7,138 nucleotides of DNA, from positions 1-7,138 of the forward strand of contig JAIFLB010000099.1 of assembly GCA_020049245.1 (NCBI GenBank), read 5' to 3'. Positions 1 through 7,138 of the stretch are shown piece by piece. The number at the start of each line of letters is the position of its first letter. Positions within the stretch are counted from its first letter, which is position 1. The translations under genes were made by a program, and so were the position numbers. The notes under the pieces are model-generated. The model worked only from the letters and a program-made list of their open reading frames with translations. It was not told the DNA's origin and made no database searches. This stretch comes from Betaproteobacteria bacterium (lineage in GTDB: Bacteria; Pseudomonadota; Gammaproteobacteria; Burkholderiales; Thiobacillaceae).

Positions 1-1529
<1,529 letters not shown>

Positions 1530-1539
1530 CTCAAAACCC

Positions 1540-1561
1540 GGCGCGGGGATAACCCAGCGCC
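1540..1561 (+). other. Small GC-rich stem-loop just after dnaK stop
   Basis: GGCGC (1540-1544) pairs with GCGCC (1557-1561). After one G-A mismatch, GGG (1546-1548) pairs with CCC (1553-1555), closing a loop of ATAA. It begins 10 nt after the dnaK stop codon and has no following U-tract, so it is not a standard intrinsic terminator. A role in protecting the dnaK 3' end or partly attenuating transcription into dnaJ is inference. Confidence 0.5.
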
Positions 1562-1565
1562 AGCC

Positions 1566-1637
1566 CGTAGGTTGGGCAAAGCGAAGCGTGCCCAACATCT
1601 TGGATTGTTGGGCACGCTTCGCTTTGCCCAACCTACG
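1566..1637. repeat. Perfect 32-bp inverted repeat (REP/MITE-like) between dnaK and dnaJ
   Basis: Arms at 1566-1597 and 1606-1637 are perfect reverse complements over 32 bp with an 8-nt centre (TCTTGGAT). Each arm also holds its own shorter palindrome, GTTGGGCA-N10-TGCCCAAC (1571-1596 and 1607-1632), so the element can fold either as one long hairpin or as two small ones. The GTAGGTTGGGCA...TGCCCAAC motif resembles dispersed extragenic palindromes that I recall from many beta- and gammaproteobacterial genomes, some beside REP-associated transposases; copies elsewhere in this genome cannot be seen here. There is no U-tract after it and no obvious target-site duplication. Because it sits inside the expected dnaKJ transcript, it may stabilise the dnaK message or reduce read-through to dnaJ. 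Confidence 0.85.
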
Positions 1638-1663
1638 TTACTCATGCAATAACGGAATCAGGC

Positions 1664-2794
1664 ATGTCTAAACGCGATTACTACGAAGTCCTCGGCGTCT
1701 CCAAGGGGGCTTCCGACGAAGAAATCAAGAAGGCCTTCAAGAAACTGGCCATGAAGCATCACCCTGACCGGAATCAGGGCGAGAAGGCTTCTGAAGAGAA
1801 GTTCAAGGAAGCGAAAGAGGCTTACGAAATACTTTCCGACGGCAACAAGCGCGCCGCCTACGACCAGTACGGGCATGCCGGCGTCGATCCGTCGATGGGC
1901 GGTGGCGCTGGAGGTTCAGGCAATTTCCGTGATTTCTCGGATGCGTTCTCCGACATTTTCGGCGATGTGTTTGGCGGCGGAGGCGGTCGCGGTGGTCGCT
2001 CGCATGTCTATCGCGGCGCCGACCTGCGTTACAACCTTGAAATCACGCTGGAAGAAGCGGCGCGCGGCACCGAGACCAAGATTCGGGTGCCGGTGCTGAG
2101 CGAATGCGAACACTGTCACGGCACCGGCGCCAAACCGGGCACTGAACCGACCACTTGCCCGACCTGCGGCGGCCATGGTCAGGTGCGCATGCAACAAGGC
2201 TTCTTCTCGGTACAGCAGGCGTGTCCGCGTTGCCATGGCAGCGGCAAGATCATCACCGATCCCTGCACGCATTGCCACGGAGAAGGCCGCATCAAGAAAC
2301 ACAAGACCCTGTCGGTGCGAATTCCGTCCGGCGTCGATGAAGGCGACCGCATTCGTCTTTCAGGCGAAGGCGAAGCCGGTATCAATGGCGGCCCGCCGGG
2401 CGATCTGTATGTCCAGATTCATCTCAAATCGCATCAGGTTTTCCAGCGCGACCACGATGATCTGCATTGCGAAATGCCGATTTCCTTCGCTACCGCTGCG
2501 CTGGGTGGCGAGATCGAGATTCCGACACTGGAAGGTCACGCCACCATCAAGATTCCGTCCGAAACCCAGTCCGGCAAGGTGTTCCGTCTACGCGGCAAGG
2601 GCATCAAAGGCGTGCGCAGCCAGCATCCGGGTGACTTGATGGCGCATGTGGTGGTGGAGACGCCTGTCAACCTAACCGATCGCCAGAAGGAACTGCTGCG
2701 CGAGTTCGATACCTGTTGCGCCGGCCACGAAGGCAAGCACAACCCGCGAGCCAAGGGCTTCATGGACAAGGTGAAGGATTTCTTCGCGCAGTAG
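1664..2794 (+). CDS. dnaJ: Chaperone protein DnaJ (Hsp40, type I)
   Basis: This is the co-chaperone that delivers unfolded substrates to DnaK and stimulates its ATPase through the J domain. The gene is complete at 376 residues, the same length as E. coli DnaJ. The J domain covers residues 1-70 with the essential HPD at 33-35. A Gly/Phe-rich linker follows (about 72-110). The zinc-binding domain has four CxxCxGxG repeats starting at Cys148, Cys165, Cys187 and Cys201, giving all eight cysteines for two zinc ions. The substrate-binding CTD I/II and dimerisation region run from about 210 to the end. The ATG at 1664 gives the canonical start MSKRDYYEVLGV; the upstream Shine-Dalgarno is weak (ACGGA, about 8 nt before). 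It is expected to be co-transcribed with dnaK through two stem-loops in the spacer. The 3' end converges on a minus-strand gene with only 22 bp between stops. Confidence 0.99.
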   Translation: MSKRDYYEVLGVSKGASDEEIKKAFKKLAMKHHPDRNQGEKASEEKFKEAKEAYEILSDGNKRAAYDQYGHAGVDPSMGGGAGGSGNFRDFSDAFSDIFGDVFGGGGGRGGRSHVYRGADLRYNLEITLEEAARGTETKIRVPVLSECEHCHGTGAKPGTEPTTCPTCGGHGQVRMQQGFFSVQQACPRCHGSGKIITDPCTHCHGEGRIKKHKTLSVRIPSGVDEGDRIRLSGEGEAGINGGPPGDLYVQIHLKSHQVFQRDHDDLHCEMPISFATAALGGEIEIPTLEGHATIKIPSETQSGKVFRLRGKGIKGVRSQHPGDLMAHVVVETPVNLTDRQKELLREFDTCCAGHEGKHNPRAKGFMDKVKDFFAQ

Positions 2795-2816
2795 GAAAAC
2801 CGCTTGTGCGCCGCTT

Positions 2817-4154
2817 CTACCCGCGCGCGGACTGATTCATCCGCATCAGCCGTGTCGCCAACGAGTCGATGATGCGGCGCGAGAACGGCGCCGAGTAACG
2901 CATCAGCTCTTCTAGCATCGCGGGCGGCAGCACCAGCGCGGTGAGTTCGGTTTCCGCGCGCACAGTGGCGGTTCTGGGCTCGTTCAGCAGATAAGCCATC
3001 TCACCCAGCAGATTGCCTTCATCGATCTGCATCAGGCGCTTTTCGGTGTCACCGAATTGCTTGAACACGGCGGCTTTGCCGGCATAGATGAAGAAGGCTT
3101 CGCGCGTGGTATCGCCTTCACTGATCAAGGTTTCTCCGCTCGCATAAGTGCGGCCATATCGAGCCAGAAGACGGTTTGATCGCTTGAACACAATCGATTC
3201 CAGCTTGTTGGCGCCGCCGCCGAGAAACAGTTTTTCCATCGCCGCGACATCGATCTTGGTCAGCGCGTATAGAAACTGTGCCCAGAAATAGAACGCCATG
3301 CAGGCGAAATAGGCGCCGATCAGGATGAACACAACGCCACCCAGCGCCCCGTAAACCGCCTGATATTTCTCAACCTGGAAAAACACGCCGAAGCCATAGA
3401 AAAATGCCGCCATGGTCAGTGTGGCCAGCGCGCTGACCAGCAGGGTCGGACGCGGCGGAGGCCGGCGCAGCGGCAGATTGCGCAGCGCGGTATAGAACAA
3501 CGTCCAAACCATCAGTAGCACGAGGACGCTGTTGAGTCCTTTCAGCAATGCCGTGCGTGATGCGCCAAGCAGATCGACGCTGGCAAGAAAGGTCAGGCTG
3601 GCCTGGATGGTGACCGAAACCGCTACCAGCGCAAACATCAACGGAATGATCACCAGTGGCAACAGCCAGTTGAGAACGAATGGGCGCTTCGATTCATCTG
3701 GAAAAATGACCCGGAACGCGCTTTGCACCGCATTCACCAGCCCGCGCGATGACAGCACCAGCGTTAGCAGGCCGACGCCGCTGGCGGCAGCCTGGGCCTT
3801 CTGCGGAATCACGCCAAGGCTGGAAAGCTGGTCCAGGTTGAATTGCTCGTAGAGGGCGGCCAGCAGGATCACCGCCGGCGTCGAATTTTCCGCCAGCACC
3901 GCCAGGTACTGCGCGGCGTAGGTCAACAACAAGATCAGCGGTGCGGCAGAAAGCAGGAAATAGAACGCGGTTGCCGCAGCATGATTTTGCAGTTCGTTCT
4001 TGATGAACAGGCGCAAGGTGGTCGCCACCGCTTGCAATAGACCATCCAGCCCGTTGCGCCGGTTTTCGCTCAGGTGGGGTAGTCTTGGTTTAATTCTGGC
4101 AGGCGGCAGGTTTGGTGGCATGGCAGAGTTGCAGTGGACGATTCCGAGCCACAT
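2817..4154 (-). CDS. YihY/BrkB-family membrane protein with C-terminal cyclic-nucleotide-binding domain
   Basis: This 445-residue inner-membrane protein joins two modules. Residues about 40-300 form a YihY/BrkB (UPF0761-like) domain: an amphipathic entry segment with NHAAATAFYFLLSAAPLILLL, then hydrophobic stretches near 61-84, 126-146, 161-188, 207-224, 237-258 and 266-295. Residues about 327-436 form a Crp-type cNMP-binding domain, with YASGETLISEGD, a phosphate-binding-cassette-like stretch LLGEMAYLLNEPRTATVRA (Glu385, Arg394, Thr395) and a C-terminal helix. The Glu and Arg that hold the nucleotide phosphate in this family are present. There is no helix-turn-helix after it, so it is not a transcription factor. 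The family is often annotated as ribonuclease BN or 'virulence factor BrkB', but its true function is unsettled and I do not assign one. The start at 4154 is the most upstream ATG; Met12 (4121) is an alternative and neither has a good ribosome site. It lies 64 bp downstream of the GGDEF gene on the same strand. Confidence 0.9.
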   Translation of the reverse strand: MWLGIVHCNSAMPPNLPPARIKPRLPHLSENRRNGLDGLLQAVATTLRLFIKNELQNHAAATAFYFLLSAAPLILLLTYAAQYLAVLAENSTPAVILLAALYEQFNLDQLSSLGVIPQKAQAAASGVGLLTLVLSSRGLVNAVQSAFRVIFPDESKRPFVLNWLLPLVIIPLMFALVAVSVTIQASLTFLASVDLLGASRTALLKGLNSVLVLLMVWTLFYTALRNLPLRRPPPRPTLLVSALATLTMAAFFYGFGVFFQVEKYQAVYGALGGVVFILIGAYFACMAFYFWAQFLYALTKIDVAAMEKLFLGGGANKLESIVFKRSNRLLARYGRTYASGETLISEGDTTREAFFIYAGKAAVFKQFGDTEKRLMQIDEGNLLGEMAYLLNEPRTATVRAETELTALVLPPAMLEELMRYSAPFSRRIIDSLATRLMRMNQSARG

Positions 4155-4218
4155 CGTAACGGAACAACCTTAAGCTGGATCGGGATGCCATTCTGCTATG
4201 ACGAAACCTTTCAGTGAA

Positions 4219-5403
4219 TCAACGATTCAGCTTGGCCAGGCTCCATTGGTTGCCTCCAGCATGCTTGCTCGAATACATGGCGCGATCCGCGGCGGTCATC
4301 AATTCATCGACCGAGTTGCCATGCATTGGGAAGAGCGCGATGCCGACACTGACTTTCAGACAGCCTGATTGGCCATCAATGCATTCGAGATTGCTGATGC
4401 CGGCGACGATGCGGTCGCAGAAACTGCGGATGTGCTCATCGCCATGCAGATTGGGACACACCAGCGCGAATTCATCGCCGCCCAAACGCGCCACCGTATC
4501 GCTTTCGCGCGCCAGATGGAGCAGGGCGGTCGCCACCTTTTGCAATGCGAGGTCACCGGCGGCATGGCCGAAATGGTCATTGATCGGCTTGAATCCATCC
4601 AGGTCCAGAACCAAGACCGCCAGCAACTTGTGCTCCTGCGCTGCGATCACCAGTCCGGCATCAAGCGCTTCGCGCAGCGCAGCACGGTTGTACAGGCCAG
4701 TCAGAACATCGTGCTGCGCGGCTTCGCGCCAGTGGTGGCCAGCCTTGGCAACCTGGTGATATTGCTTGACCAGACCCAGCACGATGACCAGGAAGTTGGC
4801 CATCGCCAAAATGAAAGCGCTGGTCTGAACCGCCCGCAGTTCGGTAATCCGGCGCACCGAACTGTGTTCAAGCGCGCTCGTGAGGCGGTTCATGTTGGCC
4901 AGGATTTCACGGTTGTTGCTGACCATGTAATCCTTTTCCCAAAGGTACGTTGCATCCGTTCCAATCGGCATCTGGGTCAAACTGTCGAGTCTTTTGGCGA
5001 CAGGCTTGAAAAGTTGCAGCGCTACATTCAGGGGTTTACGGCCGGCGTCTTCACTGACTTGCTGCAGTTCGACCTGCTTGCCATCGCCGCCGGTAGCGAC
5101 GCCGCCCTGATCGAAGGCGCGCAGCGTGGTCGCGAACAGGCGGTAAGCTTGCTCCAATTCCTTCCTTGCATCTGCGCGCTGCGCCGGATCTGCAGCATGA
5201 TTGATCAGCAACAGGGTCTTGGTGATTTGTTGCGACAACATGCGCTGGCGGCCAGCCAGGTTGATCGCGACCGCATCACGAGCCACCTGCTCGGCGATCC
5301 ATAAATTGATCACCAGCACACTCAGATCAAGAATGACAAATAGCGTGATCGCAATCGCCAGGCGACGCGGGGATCCAATTAGGTAATGGACTGGTATGGG
5401 CAT
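4219..5403 (-). CDS. Membrane diguanylate cyclase with PilJ/NarX-like sensor and GGDEF domain
   Basis: This predicted enzyme makes cyclic di-GMP from two GTP at the inner membrane. Of 394 residues, TM1 is about 14-35 and TM2 about 194-212. Between them is a periplasmic sensor that starts with NLAGRQRMLSQQITK (48-62), the signature of the PilJ / type IV pili chemotaxis-transducer N-terminal family related to NarX sensors. The GGDEF domain covers about 228-385: DVLTGLYNR (232-240), DLDGFKPIND (267-276), an intact GGDEF active site (308-312) and ARLGGDEFALVCP. RESD (299-302) sits five residues before it and matches the RxxD inhibitory site, so product feedback inhibition is likely. There is no EAL or HD-GYP domain and no HAMP linker that I can see. 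The ATG at 5403 is supported because an in-frame TGA lies six codons upstream; its ribosome site is weak. The sensed ligand cannot be read from the sequence. The YihY-cNMP gene follows after 64 bp, probably in one transcript. Confidence 0.95.
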   Translation of the reverse strand: MPIPVHYLIGSPRRLAIAITLFVILDLSVLVINLWIAEQVARDAVAINLAGRQRMLSQQITKTLLLINHAADPAQRADARKELEQAYRLFATTLRAFDQGGVATGGDGKQVELQQVSEDAGRKPLNVALQLFKPVAKRLDSLTQMPIGTDATYLWEKDYMVSNNREILANMNRLTSALEHSSVRRITELRAVQTSAFILAMANFLVIVLGLVKQYHQVAKAGHHWREAAQHDVLTGLYNRAALREALDAGLVIAAQEHKLLAVLVLDLDGFKPINDHFGHAAGDLALQKVATALLHLARESDTVARLGGDEFALVCPNLHGDEHIRSFCDRIVAGISNLECIDGQSGCLKVSVGIALFPMHGNSVDELMTAADRAMYSSKHAGGNQWSLAKLNR

Positions 5404-5473
5404 GTGGCCGCGAATATCTCACAACTTGCTTACAAATTCCTTATGACAGTAGAGGGCGGCAGACACGAAAAAT

Positions 5474-5491
5474 CGCGGAGATAAATCCGCG
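5474..5491. promoter_or_regulatory. Small dyad in the divergent intergenic region
   Basis: CGCGGA (5474-5479) and TCCGCG (5486-5491) form a perfect 6-bp inverted repeat around GATAAA. It sits in the 128-bp gap between the divergent GGDEF and DUF1015 genes, where both promoters should lie. TAGAAT (5495-5500) beside it resembles a -10 box for the rightward gene, but I find no convincing -35 at the right distance. It could be an operator or only a chance dyad. Confidence 0.25.
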
Positions 5492-5531
5492 CGATAGAAT
5501 TCGCACTGTCCCGATTTCTGAAAGCTTTTTC

Positions 5532-6770
5532 ATGTCCTTGATTCGTCCATTCCCCGCCCTGCGTCCCGCGCCCGGTCGCGCCCCGGAAGTCATCGCGCCG
5601 CCCTACGATGTGCTGAATACCGCCGAAGCGCGGCTGATGGCGGAAGGCCGGCCATGGAGTTTTCTGCATATTTCGAAGCCGGAAATCGACCTGCCGCCGG
5701 ATACCGATCCGTATGCACCCGAGGTTTACGCAAAGGCAGCGGAAAACCTGCACAAGATGATTGCCGCCGGCGTTCTGGTTCAGGATGGCGAAGCCGGCTA
5801 TTACGCCTATCGCCTGATCATGGGTGAGCATGTCCAGGTCGGCCTGGTTGCCGCCGCCAGCGTGGCGGACTACGACACCAACCGCATCCGCAAACATGAA
5901 TTTACCCGGCCCGACAAGGAAGACGACCGTGTCCGCCAGATCGAGGCATTGAACGCGCAGACCGGTCCGGTATTGCTGGCTTACCCGCATCAAGCCGAAG
6001 TCGATGCGATCCTCGCCGCCGCGACGCAGCACGCGCCGGATGCCGATGGGGTTGCCGAGTCTGGTGTTCGCCACACACTTTGGGCGATCCACGATGCCGC
6101 AACGCTGGCGCGCCTGACCGATCTGTTCGATGCGATGCCGGCGCTGTACATCGCCGATGGCCATCACCGTTCCGCCTCCGCCAGTCGTATCTGTGCATCG
6201 CGCCGCGCTTCAAATAGCCAACACAGCGGCGATGAGGCCTACAACTATTTCCTGTCGGTGATCTTCCCGCATCACCAGATGCGCATCCTCGATTACAACC
6301 GCGTCATCAAGGACTTGAACGGTCTCTCAGAACCGGAGTTCATGGCGCGCGTGGCGGAGAGTTTCATGATTGAAATGAGCGATTCGCCGGTGAAGCCGGC
6401 ACGGACTGGCGAATTCGGCCTTTACATGAATGGCCGCTGGACCACCCTGACCATCCGTCCCGACCTGATTCCGCGCGATCCGGTCGGCCGGCTCGATGTC
6501 AGCCTGCTGCAGAACAACCTGATCGCACCGATTCTGGGTATCGAGGATCCACGTCGCGACAAGCGCATCGATTTCGTCGGTGGCATTCGCGGCCTGGCCG
6601 AACTGGAAAAGCGGGTTGATTCGGGCGAGATGGCGCTGGCGCTGGCTTTGCATCCCACCAGCATGGAAGACCTGATGGCGGTAGCCGATGCCAACGAGGT
6701 GATGCCGCCGAAATCGACCTGGTTCGAACCCAAGCTGGCGGACGGAATGGCGTCCCACATGCTGAAATAG
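5532..6770 (+). CDS. DUF1015 family protein (COG4198-like), function unknown
   Basis: This complete 412-residue soluble protein has the features I associate with the DUF1015 family: an N-terminal IRPFPALRPAPG with IAPPYDV (21-27), KHEFTRPDKEDDR (121-133), IADGHHRSASASR (207-219), DEAYNYFLSVIFP (234-246), DYNRVIKDLNGL (254-265) and the C-terminal PPKSTWFEPKLADG (392-405). Length and full motif set indicate an intact gene. No signal peptide or membrane segment is seen. The reaction is not known to me. The invariant-looking DGHHR resembles the DGxHR active-site motif of the ParB/sulfiredoxin-like fold, which includes free-serine kinases, so a nucleotide-dependent activity is possible, but that is inference. 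DUF1015 genes are often found beside serine-biosynthesis genes; none is in this window. The ATG at 5532 fits the family N-terminus, with only a weak GAAAG upstream. It is divergent from the GGDEF gene and is followed 27 bp later by a strong terminator. Confidence 0.93.
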   Translation: MSLIRPFPALRPAPGRAPEVIAPPYDVLNTAEARLMAEGRPWSFLHISKPEIDLPPDTDPYAPEVYAKAAENLHKMIAAGVLVQDGEAGYYAYRLIMGEHVQVGLVAAASVADYDTNRIRKHEFTRPDKEDDRVRQIEALNAQTGPVLLAYPHQAEVDAILAAATQHAPDADGVAESGVRHTLWAIHDAATLARLTDLFDAMPALYIADGHHRSASASRICASRRASNSQHSGDEAYNYFLSVIFPHHQMRILDYNRVIKDLNGLSEPEFMARVAESFMIEMSDSPVKPARTGEFGLYMNGRWTTLTIRPDLIPRDPVGRLDVSLLQNNLIAPILGIEDPRRDKRIDFVGGIRGLAELEKRVDSGEMALALALHPTSMEDLMAVADANEVMPPKSTWFEPKLADGMASHMLK

Positions 6771-6797
6771 TCCGGCTGCCTGACCTCCGTCTGACGC

Positions 6798-6853
6798 ACT
6801 AACGCCGCTTTATGTCATGACATTGTCATGACATAAAGCGGCGTTAGTTTTTT
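6798..6853 (+). terminator. Intrinsic terminator with 25-bp perfect stem
   Basis: Arms 6798-6822 and 6824-6848 are perfect reverse complements with only one central base (T6823), followed by an uninterrupted T6 at 6848-6853, which gives a textbook rho-independent signal on the plus strand for the DUF1015 gene. In RNA the innermost few pairs must open to make a loop. The stem is much longer than a usual terminator. Its central part contains TGTCATGACA twice (6813-6822 and 6824-6833), each copy itself a palindrome. Confidence 0.9.
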
Positions 6854-7047
6854 GGTAATTTAGTTCAGGCATTCTGAAATGGACAAGTGTCAATACAATC
6901 AGATGCTTATTGCAAGCAGTGCAGTTGGCCTTGATCTTGCTCATATGCGCTACCGCATCAACCTGTTTTGTCAGGCAAGCATTGCTGACCCGAGGGACGC
7001 GTTGCGGCGTGGGTATGAAACAAGTATTCAACTTTATGGAGTCAGGA
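6854..7047 (+). other. Leader region upstream of probable soxY, no gene recognised
   Basis: This 194-bp stretch holds no gene I can support. It must contain the promoter of the downstream gene, since the strong terminator blocks read-through from the left, but I could not find a -35/-10 pair with good spacing. The only clear signal is GGAG at 7038-7041, six bases before the ATG at 7048. In-frame ATGs at 7015 and 7036 exist but lack a ribosome site. A minus-strand ORF crossing the region (6810-7055) has no recognisable protein features and overlaps both the terminator and the soxY start. Confidence 0.5.
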
Positions 7048-7138
7048 ATGAACATTTTGCGCAGAAACGTACTGAAGGGTGCTGGCGCCGCCGGCGCGGT
7101 GAGCGTCGCGATGGCAGCCGGACTGCTGAAGCCGGGCA
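7048..7138 (+). CDS. soxY: Probable thiosulfate-oxidation carrier protein SoxY, N-terminus only
   Basis: Only the first 30 codons are present: MNILRRNVLKGAGAAGAVSV and then AMAAGLLKPG before the window ends. This is a Tat signal peptide: twin arginines at 5-6 in RRNVLKG, followed by a Gly/Ala-rich hydrophobic core, so the protein would be exported folded to the periplasm. The run RR-x-VLKGAGA...VA-AAGLLKP is very like the leaders of SoxY, the subunit that carries sulfur intermediates on a C-terminal cysteine (GGCG motif) in the SoxYZ complex during thiosulfate oxidation. The diagnostic motif lies off the window, so another Tat substrate remains possible. The start is chosen because GGAG (7038-7041) is well spaced; in-frame ATGs at 7036 and 7015 would add 4 or 11 residues. 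It is the first gene after a terminator, so a soxYZ or larger sox operon is expected to the right. Confidence 0.7.
   Translation, partial: MNILRRNVLKGAGAAGAVSVAMAAGLLKPG

Noticed and set aside
1566..1637. Long hairpin as an intrinsic terminator for dnaK
   Set aside because: No U-tract follows either end and dnaJ immediately downstream has no visible promoter, so full termination here is unlikely.
2175..2639. 154-codon plus-strand frame inside dnaJ
   Set aside because: It overlaps the zinc-binding and C-terminal domains of dnaJ in another frame; its Arg/Ala-rich composition is typical of frame-shifted translation.
2795..2816. Bidirectional terminator between dnaJ and the convergent YihY gene
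   Set aside because: The 22-bp gap holds no stem-loop with a T-run; any terminator would have to lie within the coding ends.
4369..5304. 311-codon plus-strand frame opposite the GGDEF gene
   Set aside because: The minus-strand protein has clear GGDEF, RxxD and PilJ motifs; the antisense product has no recognisable features.
5495..5500. TAGAAT as a -10 box for the DUF1015 gene
   Set aside because: No acceptable -35 hexamer lies 16-18 bp upstream, so a promoter call is not supported.
5430..6167. 245-codon minus-strand frame opposite the DUF1015 gene
   Set aside because: It covers conserved DUF1015 motifs on the other strand and would run across the divergent promoter region; no motif supports it.
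6810..7055. 81-codon minus-strand ORF over the terminator and soxY start
   Set aside because: It overlaps the terminator stem and the Tat-signal start codon. The CxxC within it is isolated and there is no recognisable domain.

Overview
The window (about 60% GC by eye) looks like the chromosome of a sulfur-oxidising betaproteobacterium. The DnaK and DnaJ sequences are proteobacterial in every region. The last gene starts with a Tat signal peptide that closely resembles SoxY, the sulfur carrier of the Sox thiosulfate-oxidation system. Placement nearer than this (for example a Thiobacillus- or Sulfuricella-like lineage) is only a guess.

Layout: (1) positions 1-2794, + strand: the 3' four fifths of dnaK, a 134-bp spacer with two tandem stem-loops, and a complete dnaJ. 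The larger stem-loop is a perfect 32-bp inverted repeat. (2) positions 2817-5403, - strand, converging on dnaJ with a 22-bp gap: a likely two-gene unit. Its upstream gene is a membrane diguanylate cyclase with a PilJ/NarX-type periplasmic sensor. Its downstream gene is a YihY/BrkB-family membrane protein with a C-terminal cyclic-nucleotide-binding domain. (3) positions 5404-5531: a divergent intergenic region with a small dyad. (4) positions 5532-6770, + strand: a complete DUF1015-family protein, followed by a very strong terminator built on a 51-bp almost perfect palindrome. (5) positions 6854-7047: a leader region with no recognised gene, then the first 30 codons of a probable soxY that runs off the window.

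How the genes relate: DnaK and DnaJ form the Hsp70 chaperone pair (GrpE would be expected off the left edge). The minus-strand pair joins a predicted c-di-GMP synthase to a membrane protein carrying a nucleotide-binding domain, which suggests, but does not prove, a local second-messenger circuit. DUF1015 and soxY are separated by the terminator and are probably independent transcription units. Most of the window is ordinary core genome. The parts most worth a second look are the dnaK-dnaJ hairpin, the YihY-cNMP fusion next to the GGDEF gene, and the palindromic terminator with its duplicated 10-bp inner palindrome.
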